Assembly: GCF_030704535.1 (NCBI RefSeq) | Contig: NC_081812.1 | Location: 16,899,001 to 16,963,000, forward strand | Reading direction: 5' to 3' | Source: Vitis vinifera | Lineage: Eukaryota > Streptophyta > Magnoliopsida > Vitales > Vitaceae | Length of the DNA stretch: 64,000 nt | The notes under the pieces: model-generated | Told to the model about the DNA's origin: nothing | The model's database searches: none | Seen by the model: the letters and a program-made list of their open reading frames with translations, nothing else | Translations under genes and position numbers: made by a program | Shown: positions 28,201 to 39,300 of the stretch, piece after piece | Position numbering within the stretch: position 1 is the first letter of the stretch | Layout of the letters: each line of letters starts with the position of its first letter

Positions 28201-31200
28201 TGATCATGAAAGTATAAATAAAATCAATTCTTAAAATTTTTACTAGGTTTTTAGTAATATTAGTTTCTATATAAAACAATAGATATGTGATACCTGAACC
28301 GTATATAACCCAGTACAATCACAGAGTGAAAGCTGGCTTAGAGAAAAATGATAGAGAAGGGTTGCCCAACCATATTCAAAGAGGATCAATTACAAAATTA
28401 TATCCAATGACTTAGGTTTGGAGTATTTATAGCTCTATTCAGTAACTTGATTTCCATTTTTCATGCCTCTATTCAAGGGATTTGAGATAACTATCAGTGA
28501 TAGCTGCAATGGTTATTTCTTTGATTTCAGATGGTAGCTATACTTTTCACGCATGGTGAACTAGTAATTATCTGAAGTAAACACTGATCTGTTGAGGTCT
28601 CATTCTAGATCCCATAATATTTATGCTCCTTGGACCTTGTAAAAGCTCCAAGGTCTCTGCTTGTTGGAACTTCAGATATCTGAAGTTTTATTCTCTACAT
28701 TAGCCTGCCTTGAAAGCCCTTACCTTGGTAACATGGAAAGCACTATTTGCAATATGTACTACAATGATGCACTTGTTGTCTTTGCAAGGGCATGGCTCAT
28801 AAAGCCACTTGTTCAAGTGATAAAGGGTTGGGGTGGGTTTGTAGGATGTTTTAGGTTCAAGTCCCAATGGGGACAAAAAGAGGAAAAAGGAAAAAAAATT
28901 ACCCATTAAAAAACAAATGTTGGGCGCCTTTAGGCCAGAAGGAAGCAGCTCTTCCTCCTTTTTCCTTCTTGTTTTATCTTCTTCCCCACCCAACCTTTTT
29001 CCTCACTTCCAGTTCATTTTCCTCATATTCCCTTCCCTCTGGTGATCCCCTCTGCCACTTCTTGGATCCAATGGCTCTTAATATTATTTGGCATCCTCTT
29101 GAAAAATCAACCTGTATTCCTTTCTTCTCATTCTTTTCTTTTTCTTATTCATTCCCCTTTTCTTTGGTCCCATGGATGAACTCTTTTTATCAAGCCATGA
29201 AAAGGGACAAAGAGTTGCTTCTTTGTTCTAAGTGGCAAGCAACTTAAAGGGTGAAAAAGCCTAAAATCTTTGGGAAGTGGCATTGCTTTTTATGCACTAC
29301 TCCCTTGGAAAGACAAAGGCTACGTGGAGGTTATGGGATAAAGATCATAATAATTGCATCATGGCAACAGCTTCTTGCTACAGGGCTTGGAGCATAGGAC
29401 TTTGACAGGAAGCAAAGAGCTCAGCTTTTACAAGGTTTAATTAGCATAACCTTGGGGTCCATGATTTTCTAATTTATCCTTTTTGAATTCAGTTGAGCAA
29501 CCCTTCTCCATCTTTTTCCTATAAGATATTATATCCTGTAAAATACCCAAGCAGAAAGCTAAATTTTTTTCTCATGATATGATAGGCTGTCAGATCCAGG
29601 ACTAATTCTTTGGAAAGAACTACCAGTTCAAATTAGAGGAAAAAGAAAACCAATTGCAGGTGTTGGTCAGGATTTTTGACGTAGGATAATCTAAGGAGGG
29701 TTGTCTATGATCTAATAGGTGGGTTAGGGCTTTAATCTTTTAGATTTAAGGAGAGAAACAAGAATAAAATTATAGCAGCAGGAAAAAAATATATTGAAAA
29801 AGAAATATAAAGAAGAGGGGTAGAAAACCTTAAGAGTTTCACTAAAGTCTTTTTAAGGGTTTCATTTTGAAGAAAAGTAATGGAATCTCACCATTGAAAA
29901 TTGCAAGATATGCAAAAAAACTTAATAGTATTAATCATGAATCATTAACCTTGTTTTACATTAATTAGTCTTATTTATAGGCTTTAGAAAACTCTAAAAA
30001 TTGAAAAAGTAAACCTAATGTAACTTATTGGAACTCTTCATTTCCTAAAACTATTAAATCTTTTAAAAAAATTTAAAAGAAACAAAAAAAATTTCTTTTT
30101 AGAATTAAAAATTAGTTATAAAAACTGCTTGTAATAAGAGTTTCTAATTAGAAGACTTAAATTCTAAAGACTTGAAAAAGAAACTAAAAATAAAAAAACA
30201 TGGAAAATAGAAATGTTAGAAATGTTAGAAATGTAGAACCTTCTTTTAAGGAGAAGTCTCCAATAAAAATCTTTCATAATTCTAAATGTAACTCATATAC
30301 CAACCACTTTCTTTTTTTTTTTTTTTTGATAGGTAGTTTTTTTTTTCCTTTTGTCTCCATTGGGACATGACCCTAGAACCACCCATAAACCCACCCCAAC
30401 TCTTTACCACTTGAGCCAGGCGTCAAGGGCAACACCAACCACACTAACTAATGACAGTAGAAGACTAAAAAATTGCAAAAATGACCTAATTACCCTTGAC
30501 AAAGTAATTTAAGAATTCTTTATTTCCTGTCATTCCTTTCTTCGGTAGATCTTGGACAGTCATCTTCATTGATTTTCCAGCCTTTTGTATATTGCCTGTT
30601 AGACTCATTGGAGAGCTAATGGGCAGCATCAACTCTTCAGGTCTTTCTTTCCACTGGAAGTAGAAAACATTTCTCTTTTCATAATTTATAAGTTCGTTTG
30701 ATACAGGTGAGAAATTGATAGAACTTGCTGCTTCCTTCCAACCTTCTCAAGGAAAACCTGCAACAAGGTTCTCAAGTGTTTCAAGGCGAGTCAGGAGTGC
30801 TCTTAGGCATGCTGACAAGCCTCAATTCATATCTGCATTCTGTCAATCTAACTGTGGTGATGTAAGCCCAAATGTTCTTGGCACATTTTGCATAGACAGT
30901 GGGCTGCCTTGCGATTTCTATCATAGTACCTGTAATGGAAAGAATGAATTGTGCTACGGCCGGGGCCCTGGGTACTTACTGTTCCATTTCTCTAATTTCA
31001 TGAAGTTTGATGCCAGAATTTTGATACTTGATTGAATATTAAATCATATTTGGTGCTCACTTGGCAGTTATCCTGATGAATTTGAAAGTACACGTATCAT
31101 TGGTGAAAGACAATACAAAAAAGCTATGGAACTGTTCAACAGTGCAACTGAGAAGTTGAGTGGGAAGATTGTTTACCGACACAGTTATGTAGATTTCTCC

Positions 31201-33724
31201 AAACTTGAGGTCACATTGTCCAAGGAGGGAGGGGTTACTGAAGTATTGAAAACATGCCCAGCTGCTATGGGGTTTGCTTTTGCTGCAGGAACCACTGATG
31301 GACCTGGAGCTTTTGATTTTAAGCAAGGAGATAACAAGGTTACTGGGAGTTTAGTGCCATTAATCCATTTTTTGTGGTATGCTTTGAACCGTAAATTCTA
31401 AACGAATGTGGCTCTGTTTTTTCTTCTCTTTTTGGTGCTCTTTCAGGGGAATGTCTTCTGGAGTTTTGTGCGCAACTTGCTGAAAACACCAAATAAGGAG
31501 CAGATAGAGTGTCATCTTCCGAAGCCTATCTTGCTTGATACTGGTGAGATGAAGGATCCATATGACTGGGCGGTGAGCTCCAATCTGAATCAGTTTGCAC
31601 TTAATACATAATATGATGTTATTATTGGTATATGATTTTTGAGCACAAACTCTAGAAATATGAGTTTTGCATTTCATAGCTAGTGTTTTATGTTGGATAA
31701 TTTCATTTGACATTGGTTGCTGAAATGAGCTAAATGGTCCCTCCTTGAAATCTAGAATCAAACCATGCTAAATGGACTTGTTTGTGGGCATGCCATCTTT
31801 GTCTGTGTGACACATTTGTATTGATAATTTTTTGTGGGTTTTTGGCATACGAATTGAGATTTATTGTGATGTTTTATTTCCATTTATGTTTCAAACAAAT
31901 AATATGCTGTTAGTAGAACATATTTGCAGTGCCAGGAAAAAAGAAAGCAGTTGCTAAATTGTTGTTAATACTGGTTTTCAGCAATCAATTGAAATGCTTC
32001 AAGCATTTCGTAGAAAATGAAGTTGGAAACTTTATTGGATCACACTATGAATATGTTATACTAATGCCAGTATCACATAGAAAACTGGAAATATCAAATT
32101 GGCTATCAACTTCTGTTGTAGAAAACACACTAATTAGCACTAGTTTTCCCCACAACTCCACAGATGTTTTGAAGAAACAAATGTATAAAAGTATTCTTGT
32201 AGTCAGCCTAGCCTAGAGTTGGTGGGATGAAGGCTTTGTTGACTTAATATTTGATCTGTTTTCTTTCTTTACAAGATAAGACATTAGTTGCAGCTTCAAA
32301 TTCATTTTCCATGGTTTATGCAGCCCTCCATACTTCCAGTTCAAATTTTGCGAATAGGGCAACTTGTCATTCTCAGCGTACCTGGAGGTAAAAGTATTTA
32401 TCCTTTTTATTTTTCCCCCCCTTTTTGCCAGTATTTCCTTCTACTTCTATAATTTTATTACTCTTCCTACATACTTCCATCCACTGTGTTAAGTTAATGG
32501 TATGGAGATCGAAATAACGTGGAAAAAGATTATCTGGTGCCAGAGTTGTAAGGTTCTAGCTGCTTTTGTTCTTGCACTAAAATGTACTGTATTCTGTAAG
32601 ATGTATCCACTTTCTTGTAGCAGGGATTCGAACTCCAAAAACTTGCATATTCTATTCCTTGGTGGTTGCATGTTGCTCTTAGCAAATAGAAGTCCTAACT
32701 TCATTATTCCTTGCAGAATTTACTACAATGGCTGGCAGGCGTCTCCGGGATGCTGTTAAGAGTGTGCTGTACGCTGGGGGTAGCGACTTGGACAGCAATG
32801 TCCATATTGTTATTGCTGGGTTGGCAAATACATATTCACAGTATGTGACCACCTTTGAGGAGTACCAGGTGCAGAGATATGAGGTCTGTATTGTCATTCC
32901 TCACATTCTAATTTGGGCCAAGTTAAATCCTTTATATATATGTGTATGTATGTATATGTAATGTTCCTATTGGAAAATTATATTTCTCAAACTGGAAGGA
33001 GGAATAATTGAAGTGATGAAGAACAATGGTCAAATCCATCACCATTATTCTGGTCAATTTCATTATTTTAATTCTCACCTTCAGGAGGAATTGCAAAAAT
33101 CAACAAATCTTAGTGTTTTCAAATAGAATCCCCAACATTGAATAGATTCATCCATAACTGGTATTTTGATTGCAGGGAGCCTCTACTCTTTATGGTCCGC
33201 ATACGCTCAGTGCCTACATTCAGGAGTTTGAGAAACTAGCAATGGCCATTGTGAGAGATGAACAGGTAGCACCAGGTCCACAGCCCCCGGATCTCCTGCA
33301 AAGGCAAATCAGCTTGCTACCGCCAGTTATCCTGGACATCACCCCTCCTGGAGTGAATTTTGGGGATATTAAAACTGATGTCCCTCCAAGAGCCATCTTC
33401 AGGAAGCGGGACATTGTTACAGTCACCTTCTGGTCTGCATCTCCCAGGAATGACCTCATGACTGAGGGCACATTTGCTCTGGTTGAGATTCTTCATAATC
33501 AGGAGAGGTGGGTGCCAGCCTATGATGATGATGATTTCTGCCTTCGTTTTAAGTGGGCGAGGTCTTCAAAACTAAGTCCTCTTAGCCACGCAACCATAGA
33601 ATGGAGGGTACCGGAATCCGCAGTTTTGGGTGTGTACAGGATGACACATTTTGGAGCTTCGAAGAACATTTTTGGCTCAATCCGCCACTTCACAGGTTCA
33701 TCTAGTGCCTTTATAGTGGCATAG
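25297..33724 (+). CDS. NCER: Neutral ceramidase
   Basis: Nine coding exons: 25297-25640, 25978-26186, 27087-27443, 30707-30971, 31068-31338, 31447-31572, 32324-32387, 32717-32883, 33176-33724. They total 2352 nt, 783 aa, all phases consistent and the length normal for plant neutral ceramidases. The N-terminus has a hydrophobic signal (IWLCVFLLLLLLSG at about 18-32), then the family opening YLIGLGSHDITGPAADVN. Likely zinc-ligand histidines lie in GIHSHAGSGGY and ATHGTSM; the catalytic serine motif NCGDVSPN is at about 352-359 (Ser357). The C-terminal domain (exon 9) is the Ig-like ceramidase tail. The enzyme hydrolyses ceramide to sphingoid base and fatty acid in the secretory pathway or at membranes. 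An in-frame ATG two codons downstream is an alternative start. Intron 3 (3263 bp) is swollen by a solo LTR and SINEs. Confidence 0.95.
26255..26487 (+). repeat. Tandem duplication in ceramidase intron 2
   Basis: Two copies of about 108 bp (26255-26363 and 26380-26487; spacing 125 bp). Both contain ctaccttgta, cttgcccaaaa and gaccaaagctctatct, then ctacatgagagagaagaga, with small differences. It is a local duplication without coding content. Confidence 0.85.
28790..28905 (+). mobile_element. tRNA-derived SINE copy
   Basis: Pol III-like A box (ttcaagtgataaagg, near 28812) and B box (ggttcaagtccc, 28854-28865) are followed by the shared gggacaaaaag and an A-rich tail with acccatt. It is homologous to the inverted copy at 30308-30433. 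It lies in intron 3 of the ceramidase gene. I did not find clear target duplications for this copy. Confidence 0.7.
29677..30571. mobile_element. Solo LTR (LTR retrotransposon relic) with a SINE inside
   Basis: The left part (gtaggataat...ggtgggttag...aaggagagaaaca...) aligns with the second copy at 34160-34787. The two copies are in the same orientation and substantially diverged, so the family is not recent. A 5-bp direct repeat ATTTT flanks the proposed ends (29672-29676 and 30572-30576). No internal retrotransposon coding region is present, which fits a solo LTR. A SINE was later inserted at 30308-30433. Superfamily (Copia or Gypsy) not determined. Confidence 0.65.
30308..30433 (-). mobile_element. 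SINE inserted in the solo LTR
   Basis: On the minus strand: A box tggctcaagtggtaaag, then gttggggtgggttt, a B-box-like ggtcatgtccc, gagacaaaag and a poly(A) tail (the T run at 30311-30326 on the plus strand). A 9-bp direct repeat ACCAACCAC flanks it at 30299-30307 and 30434-30442, a clear target-site duplication. The intact duplication shows it was inserted after the LTR relic. Confidence 0.85.
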
Positions 33725-34159
33725 AGTTGTATTCATTATATTAATTACTGTTGTGAGTTATGTCCATTAGATTCATATAGATCTTGGCTTCAGTGCATAG
33801 GTTTTCCAGATAGCAATACAAAAACAAGAAAGATGCACGAGAAACTTGGCCTGAACATCTTTTATCTATTGTGAAGAAAGGAAAATGAGGAGGAGATATT
33901 CCCCTTTTGCTCAATCAGTTTGCAGCATATTACCATGCATGGTTGTGTCAACTACTGTTTCTCTCCATCCCTCATCATGCATTTTTTGGATGTGGATCTT
34001 CTTATCATCATTTTCTGCATCTCTGAATTTCTAGATTCTCTTTCTATGCATCACCATGGTTTGCTAAATGGAACCACCCTAAAGAAAACGAAGGAACTCT
34101 TGAGCCTTGCAGGGATGTGATTTTAACTGTTTACTTGTGAAAAAACCTGAATGAGGAAG

Positions 34160-34787
34160 TGATGTAGGATAACCCTAGGATGGTTGCCTACACTCCATGA
34201 TAGGTGGGCTAGAGTTTTATTTTTAGGGTGTAAGGAGAGAAACAAAGAATAAATTTTATGGTAGAGAAAATTATAAGATAAGAAATGGAGAGAAAGAAGA
34301 AACAATGAAAAAAAGATGGAAAATCTTAGAGTCTCACTAAGGCCTTCTAGGAGCCTCACCTAGAAGAAAATCAATGGAGTCTTATTATTGAGGGTTGCAA
34401 CCTTATAATGAAAGAAAGTATAATATTATTTATCAAATTCATTCATTTGATTTACATTGATTAACCTATTTAGGTTTCTCTAATAAATCCAAAGTCTACC
34501 AGAACTCTAATAACCTATTATGATTCTAATTCTAATTATAACATCTAAAATCTATTAGGATTCTAATAACTTATCATGAGTCAAATTCTAATTATATTAT
34601 AACATCTAAAATCTATTAGGACTCTAATAACCTATGACTCAAATTTTAATTATATTATAACTCAACTAGCTAATTGATTCCAATAAATATTAATCCTAAT
34701 TTAATTCCAAGTAATATTAATCCTACTTTAATTATAACTAATAATAATTCCCTTTTTGATATATATCTTAAAGATTCATCCTCATCA
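34160..34787. mobile_element. Solo LTR, same family as 29677-30571
   Basis: A 628-bp element starting TGATGTAGGATAACC and ending CATCCTCATCA, so its ends are a perfect 5-bp inverted TGATG/CATCA as in LTRs. The flanks GGAAG and AGAAG match at 4 of 5 bases. Its 3' half has internal short repeats (ctaataacctat / aacatctaaaatctattagg). No internal coding region is adjacent; it looks like a solo LTR of moderate age. Confidence 0.7.
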
Positions 34788-36306
34788 AGAAGAGTTGGCC
34801 AATTTACACAACTACCCCAAATGGCTTAAAGATTTCAGATTGCCTTCGTCTTCTTTGCTATCAGCACACACATGGAGGCAACATGAGGAAAAGAAATAAG
34901 CCATGAGATTTCTAAGTTAAGTGTCTCTGCATTTAACATACTGTAGAAATCTCTTTCAACTAGGAATGTTAACCGCTGCTCAGTATCTGTCCCACCATTC
35001 CAAGCAGTCGCTGGGATAATAAAAGCTTTATGGTAGGAGTAGGACTAGAAAACAAAACCAAAAAAGGAAAAGGGGTAAAAAAGGGAAAGAAAAATAAACA
35101 CGTGAAACGCATGGATGGGAAGGAAGTGGCCCTTCATCAGTGTTTGCTTTTGTAGTGATGCCTAAACCTACACATTCAGAATCTGTGGGGGTGGAACCGT
35201 GTATGTGAATTCACAGGATATGCAGTAGTAGTGGCATATGCGCATTTGAATAGGTCTAAGCCCACCCAAACCTCCACTTGATATTTTCCGCATTAAACTG
35301 GAGACTTAGTGCCCCTCCTGAATATGGTGATTTGGAACCTGAATTCGCCAACCTTGGACTTTTGAGTTTTGACCATTCAGCTCAGGGTCTCCCTCTTCCT
35401 GCCGCCTTCCAAATCCACCACATTTGACCCTTTTCACCCACACATGAGTTTGTTGACATTTTCACGTTGCAGTTCACGGAGAAGTTGTCTTTCCTCTTTT
35501 AACTTCTATTGGAAAATTCAATACCAGTGTAATAAACGGACGTGACCATTTTGGCCTTCCACTTTTATTTTTCTTATCGTATTTATATCCTCTTATTTAA
35601 ATTTAAAGAGTAAGGCCGTAAGTGTGAGTGACAAATAAAAGCTACAGAGGGAAATATTTTCCTAGACAAAAAGATGTTGTCGCCGTTCGCCGTACGCCTG
35701 CTACTAATGATTGAAAGGGTTGTGAAGCAGGGTGATGGGCAAGGATGTCCAATTCTACTACGACAAGTTGCAACGTCGAATTACCGGACCAGTCTTATCA
35801 CAAATATCTTAACAGGGCGGCTCCCTAACATGGGTGTGGAGAGCGTGTCCGGGTATTTGGTAGATGGGACCCACGCGCCATGCTGCAGGCGTGACTCAGC
35901 CTATTCTCTCACAAGACCGGTACGTTCCCACCACTAACAGTTGATTGACCACTCACTCTGGGATTCTCGACTCTTTTTTCCCTTCTAAAACGTTACCTTA
36001 AATAAATCCTGAAACGTTTACTCTCTCCTCCCTGTCCCTGCTCCCTGCTCCCTGCGATTAAACCTCTTACGCCTTCGTTTTCTCTCTTCTTTAACACTCT
36101 CTACAACAATAATAATTATAATAATAATAAAGAAGGCTTAAAGAAGGGCTTTCACTTTCGTCATTTCAAAACGCTTCCAATCAATCCATCTCTCTCTTTC
36201 TAGATCGATACACGCTCTCCTCTCTATCTCTCTCAATAACGCTCCATTATTTCCGGATCGATTATATCCCTCCATTCCTAAATCCTAGCTTTCAGCCTCG
36301 CAATTC

Positions 36307-36318
36307 ATGCTCTTCTAG
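36307..36318 (+). promoter_or_regulatory. Minimal upstream ORF (3 codons) in the transporter leader
   Basis: ATG CTC TTC TAG lies 65 nt before the main ATG at 36384. If it is in the mature leader, ribosomes could initiate there and then reinitiate at the main start. The transcription start is not known, so this is a candidate only. Confidence 0.4.
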
Positions 36319-36383
36319 TCCAATCCATTCCGCTTCTGTTCTTATCCCCAAAACCCTAGAAAAAAAAAAAATCAATCAAGCTC

Positions 36384-39300
36384 ATGAAGGGGTCGAGCCG
36401 GTGGTTCACGATCGGCCTCGTCACCTCTTGGTACTCCTCCAACATTGGGGTTTTGCTCCTCAACAAGTACTTGCTCAGCAACTATGGCTTCAAGTACCCT
36501 ATCTTCCTCACCATGTGTCACATGATGGCCTGTTCGCTTCTCAGCTATATTGCTATTGCTTGGATGAAGATGGTTCCTTTGCAGACCATACGGTCTCGAG
36601 CACAGTTCTTGAAAATTTCCTGTCTCAGTCTTGTTTTTTGCTCGTCGGTGGTTTGTGGGAACGTCTCTCTTCGGTACCTTCCGGTGTCGTTCAATCAGGC
36701 GGTCGGGGCCACCACGCCCTTCTTTACGGCTGTGTTCGCTTATTTAATGAAGGAGAAAAGGGAGGATTGGATAACCTATCTGACTTTGATTCCTGTGGTC
36801 ACCGGCGTCATCATTGCCAGCGGGGTAAGATTTTCTTTTTCAACTTTATCTTTCAATTTCAATTGAACTCCACTTTCTTCCTCTTTAGTTTTTATGTTTT
36901 AGATTGCTTGGTAACATAAGAATAGGATCTGTTTTGATATATATGTTGATGAAAAAAATCAAATTGACAAAATGATGCATATGGAAGTAAAAAATAAAAT
37001 AACAATATGAAAATGCAATTCAGTGTGACTCCCACATATTTGATTTTGGTTTTCCAAGGATGCATTGCATTGCCCTGCACAATCCTGTGTCCTTTGACTT
37101 AAACAGAATTGGTTTTGGTTAGATTGAAGAAAATTATTGGCAGCTTGTGTTACTAGATCAGAAAGAAATTATCTTCTTGTGTGGATAATGTCACTAATAG
37201 AATTTTTGACAGAAATTATGCCTTCCCAGCATTTTTGTTGCTGCAGGTAAACAGGGTACATAAAGGCTTGAAAATTGGGTTGATTTGGATGAATCTTGAA
37301 CATTACTGTTGTATTAATTTTTCTAGTGATTTTATTCTTAACAAATTACCAACAACAAAAATCTTAATAAGAAGTTCATTTTACTTAGTAGTAAATGGGT
37401 ATGAACAAACTTAATTTAAATAAACCAAATCCAGTTCCCACCATTTGCATTTAGCATAAGTATCATTTATAATTCGGTTAAATCAAGAACAGTAACTGAT
37501 TCATCATGCCTAAATTTAGCTCTTTCTGGTTTCATTATTATTTCTAAAAGTCTGAACTTGAACCATGTTTTTTCACTCCACAATGTGAATTGGTTTACTG
37601 CATGTAACCAAACCTTCTTGACAATTTCTCTTATCTGTCTCTCTTTTACATTGAATTTCTTTTGAATAATTTATTTATACCCTTATTGACCTCAAAATCT
37701 GATGAATAGAACCTTGATTGACTAAATTATATATAATAATATATGGCTAATCTTTAGGGTATATATAATAATATATGACTAATCATATGGGATTGTGTAA
37801 ATTTTCCCCTTTCATTTTGGTAGCTAATGTACCGCACCACTCACTCACAGAAGCATATTTTCATTTCATTTATCCTGCAATAGTTCTAATTTTAAGGTCT
37901 TCTTAAGTTTCTCCCTTATGGGTGACCAAACTAGGATAAGGTTAATGGTCTTTCATGTTAATTTCCCAGCAACAGTTTTCTCCAGTTCTTACTTTTTTTC
38001 CCCAGATTCTACTTAGTATACTCTTTATTCATAGCTTGCATATCCCTGAATCCTCTAATTCATGAGTGTTTCCTGCATTCCAGTTTTTGGCATATCCTAA
38101 TTTTGGTACCTTCAATTAAAACTGTCAACAAACAATGTCCACAATGGCCCTCTTCTTGTCAATTTGTGGTTATTCCATTAATTACTACTCAAAAGGATCA
38201 GACAGGAATGATGGCTCTAATATAGCCTTATTCTGTTTCAAAACCCTGTTGTATCTTCTTCTCTTGGTTTGTCAAGCTGGTTGCAAATTCAGTCAATGGT
38301 CAAGTTTATATATTATTTGAATCTAATGACCTTCCACAATTTCACCACATTCTCTTTGTCTCTTTCCTAAGCAAAGAGCTGTCAGTTGAGTTATGCTTCA
38401 CAGAGTGGAATGCTAGGAAGCTGGGGAAATTGCATGTCTACAAGACAAAGTTTGTTGAGGAGATTGATGAGGTATACTCTTATAGGCTATGAGAACAGGA
38501 ACAGTTATTGAGATGGTCAGTGGTGCCTAGAGAGAAAACCAATGGTGGAAAGTGTCAATAGATATCAGTTATGATGCTGGTAGGGGTTTTGTAGAAGGAG
38601 AAGAGGAAAATTGAGGAAATTGTTGAATTTGCACTGAGAATCTGGCTTTTCAAATGGTGTAGTATTTGTGTTGCAAAGCCCTAGTTGAATAAGCATTGCT
38701 TTTTGTGATTTATTGTGTCTACCTGATCTTAAATGGTGTTCATGATATGTATTTTGTTTATTTATGAGATCCTTGCTGATTTTCAGTATTTTGTTTTCTG
38801 GAGCAAAAAGTTATGTTTATCTTTATGAAAATTTATTATATGGCTGTAGGGTGAACCGAGTTTCCATATGTTTGGGTTTATAATATGCATTTCGGCTACA
38901 GCTGCAAGGGCTTTTAAGTCAGTGCTTCAAGGGAAATTGCTGACCTCAGAAGGGTATTAAATCTCCCTCTCTCTCTCTCTCTCTGATTTTTCTTTTTTTC
39001 TTTTTTTGTTAAAAGTTAAAGACAAATTAGGAACTTAAGGTACACATTGTTCTGTTTCATCAGTGTAGACTAAAATGATCCAAAATTTTTCCAGGGAAAA
39101 GTTGAATTCTATGAACCTTCTGCTGTACATGGCTCCAATAGCTGTTGCATTCTTAATTCCTGCAACACTAATTATGGAGGAAAATGTGGTTGCAATTACA
39201 TTGGCTCTTGCCAGAGATGATATTAAAATAATATGGTATCTCCTCTTCAATTCTGCTCTAGCATATTTTGTGAACTTGACCAATTTCTTGGTCACTAAGC

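Larger units (their letters stand above)
33725..36383. other. Intergenic region between ceramidase and nucleotide-sugar transporter
   Basis: No supported coding exon. It includes the ceramidase 3' UTR, a solo LTR (34160-34787), a GC-richer segment near 35670-35930 with no recognisable protein, and the transporter promoter and leader (CT-rich from about 36000, with an AAT microsatellite near 36110-36130). Confidence 0.6.
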
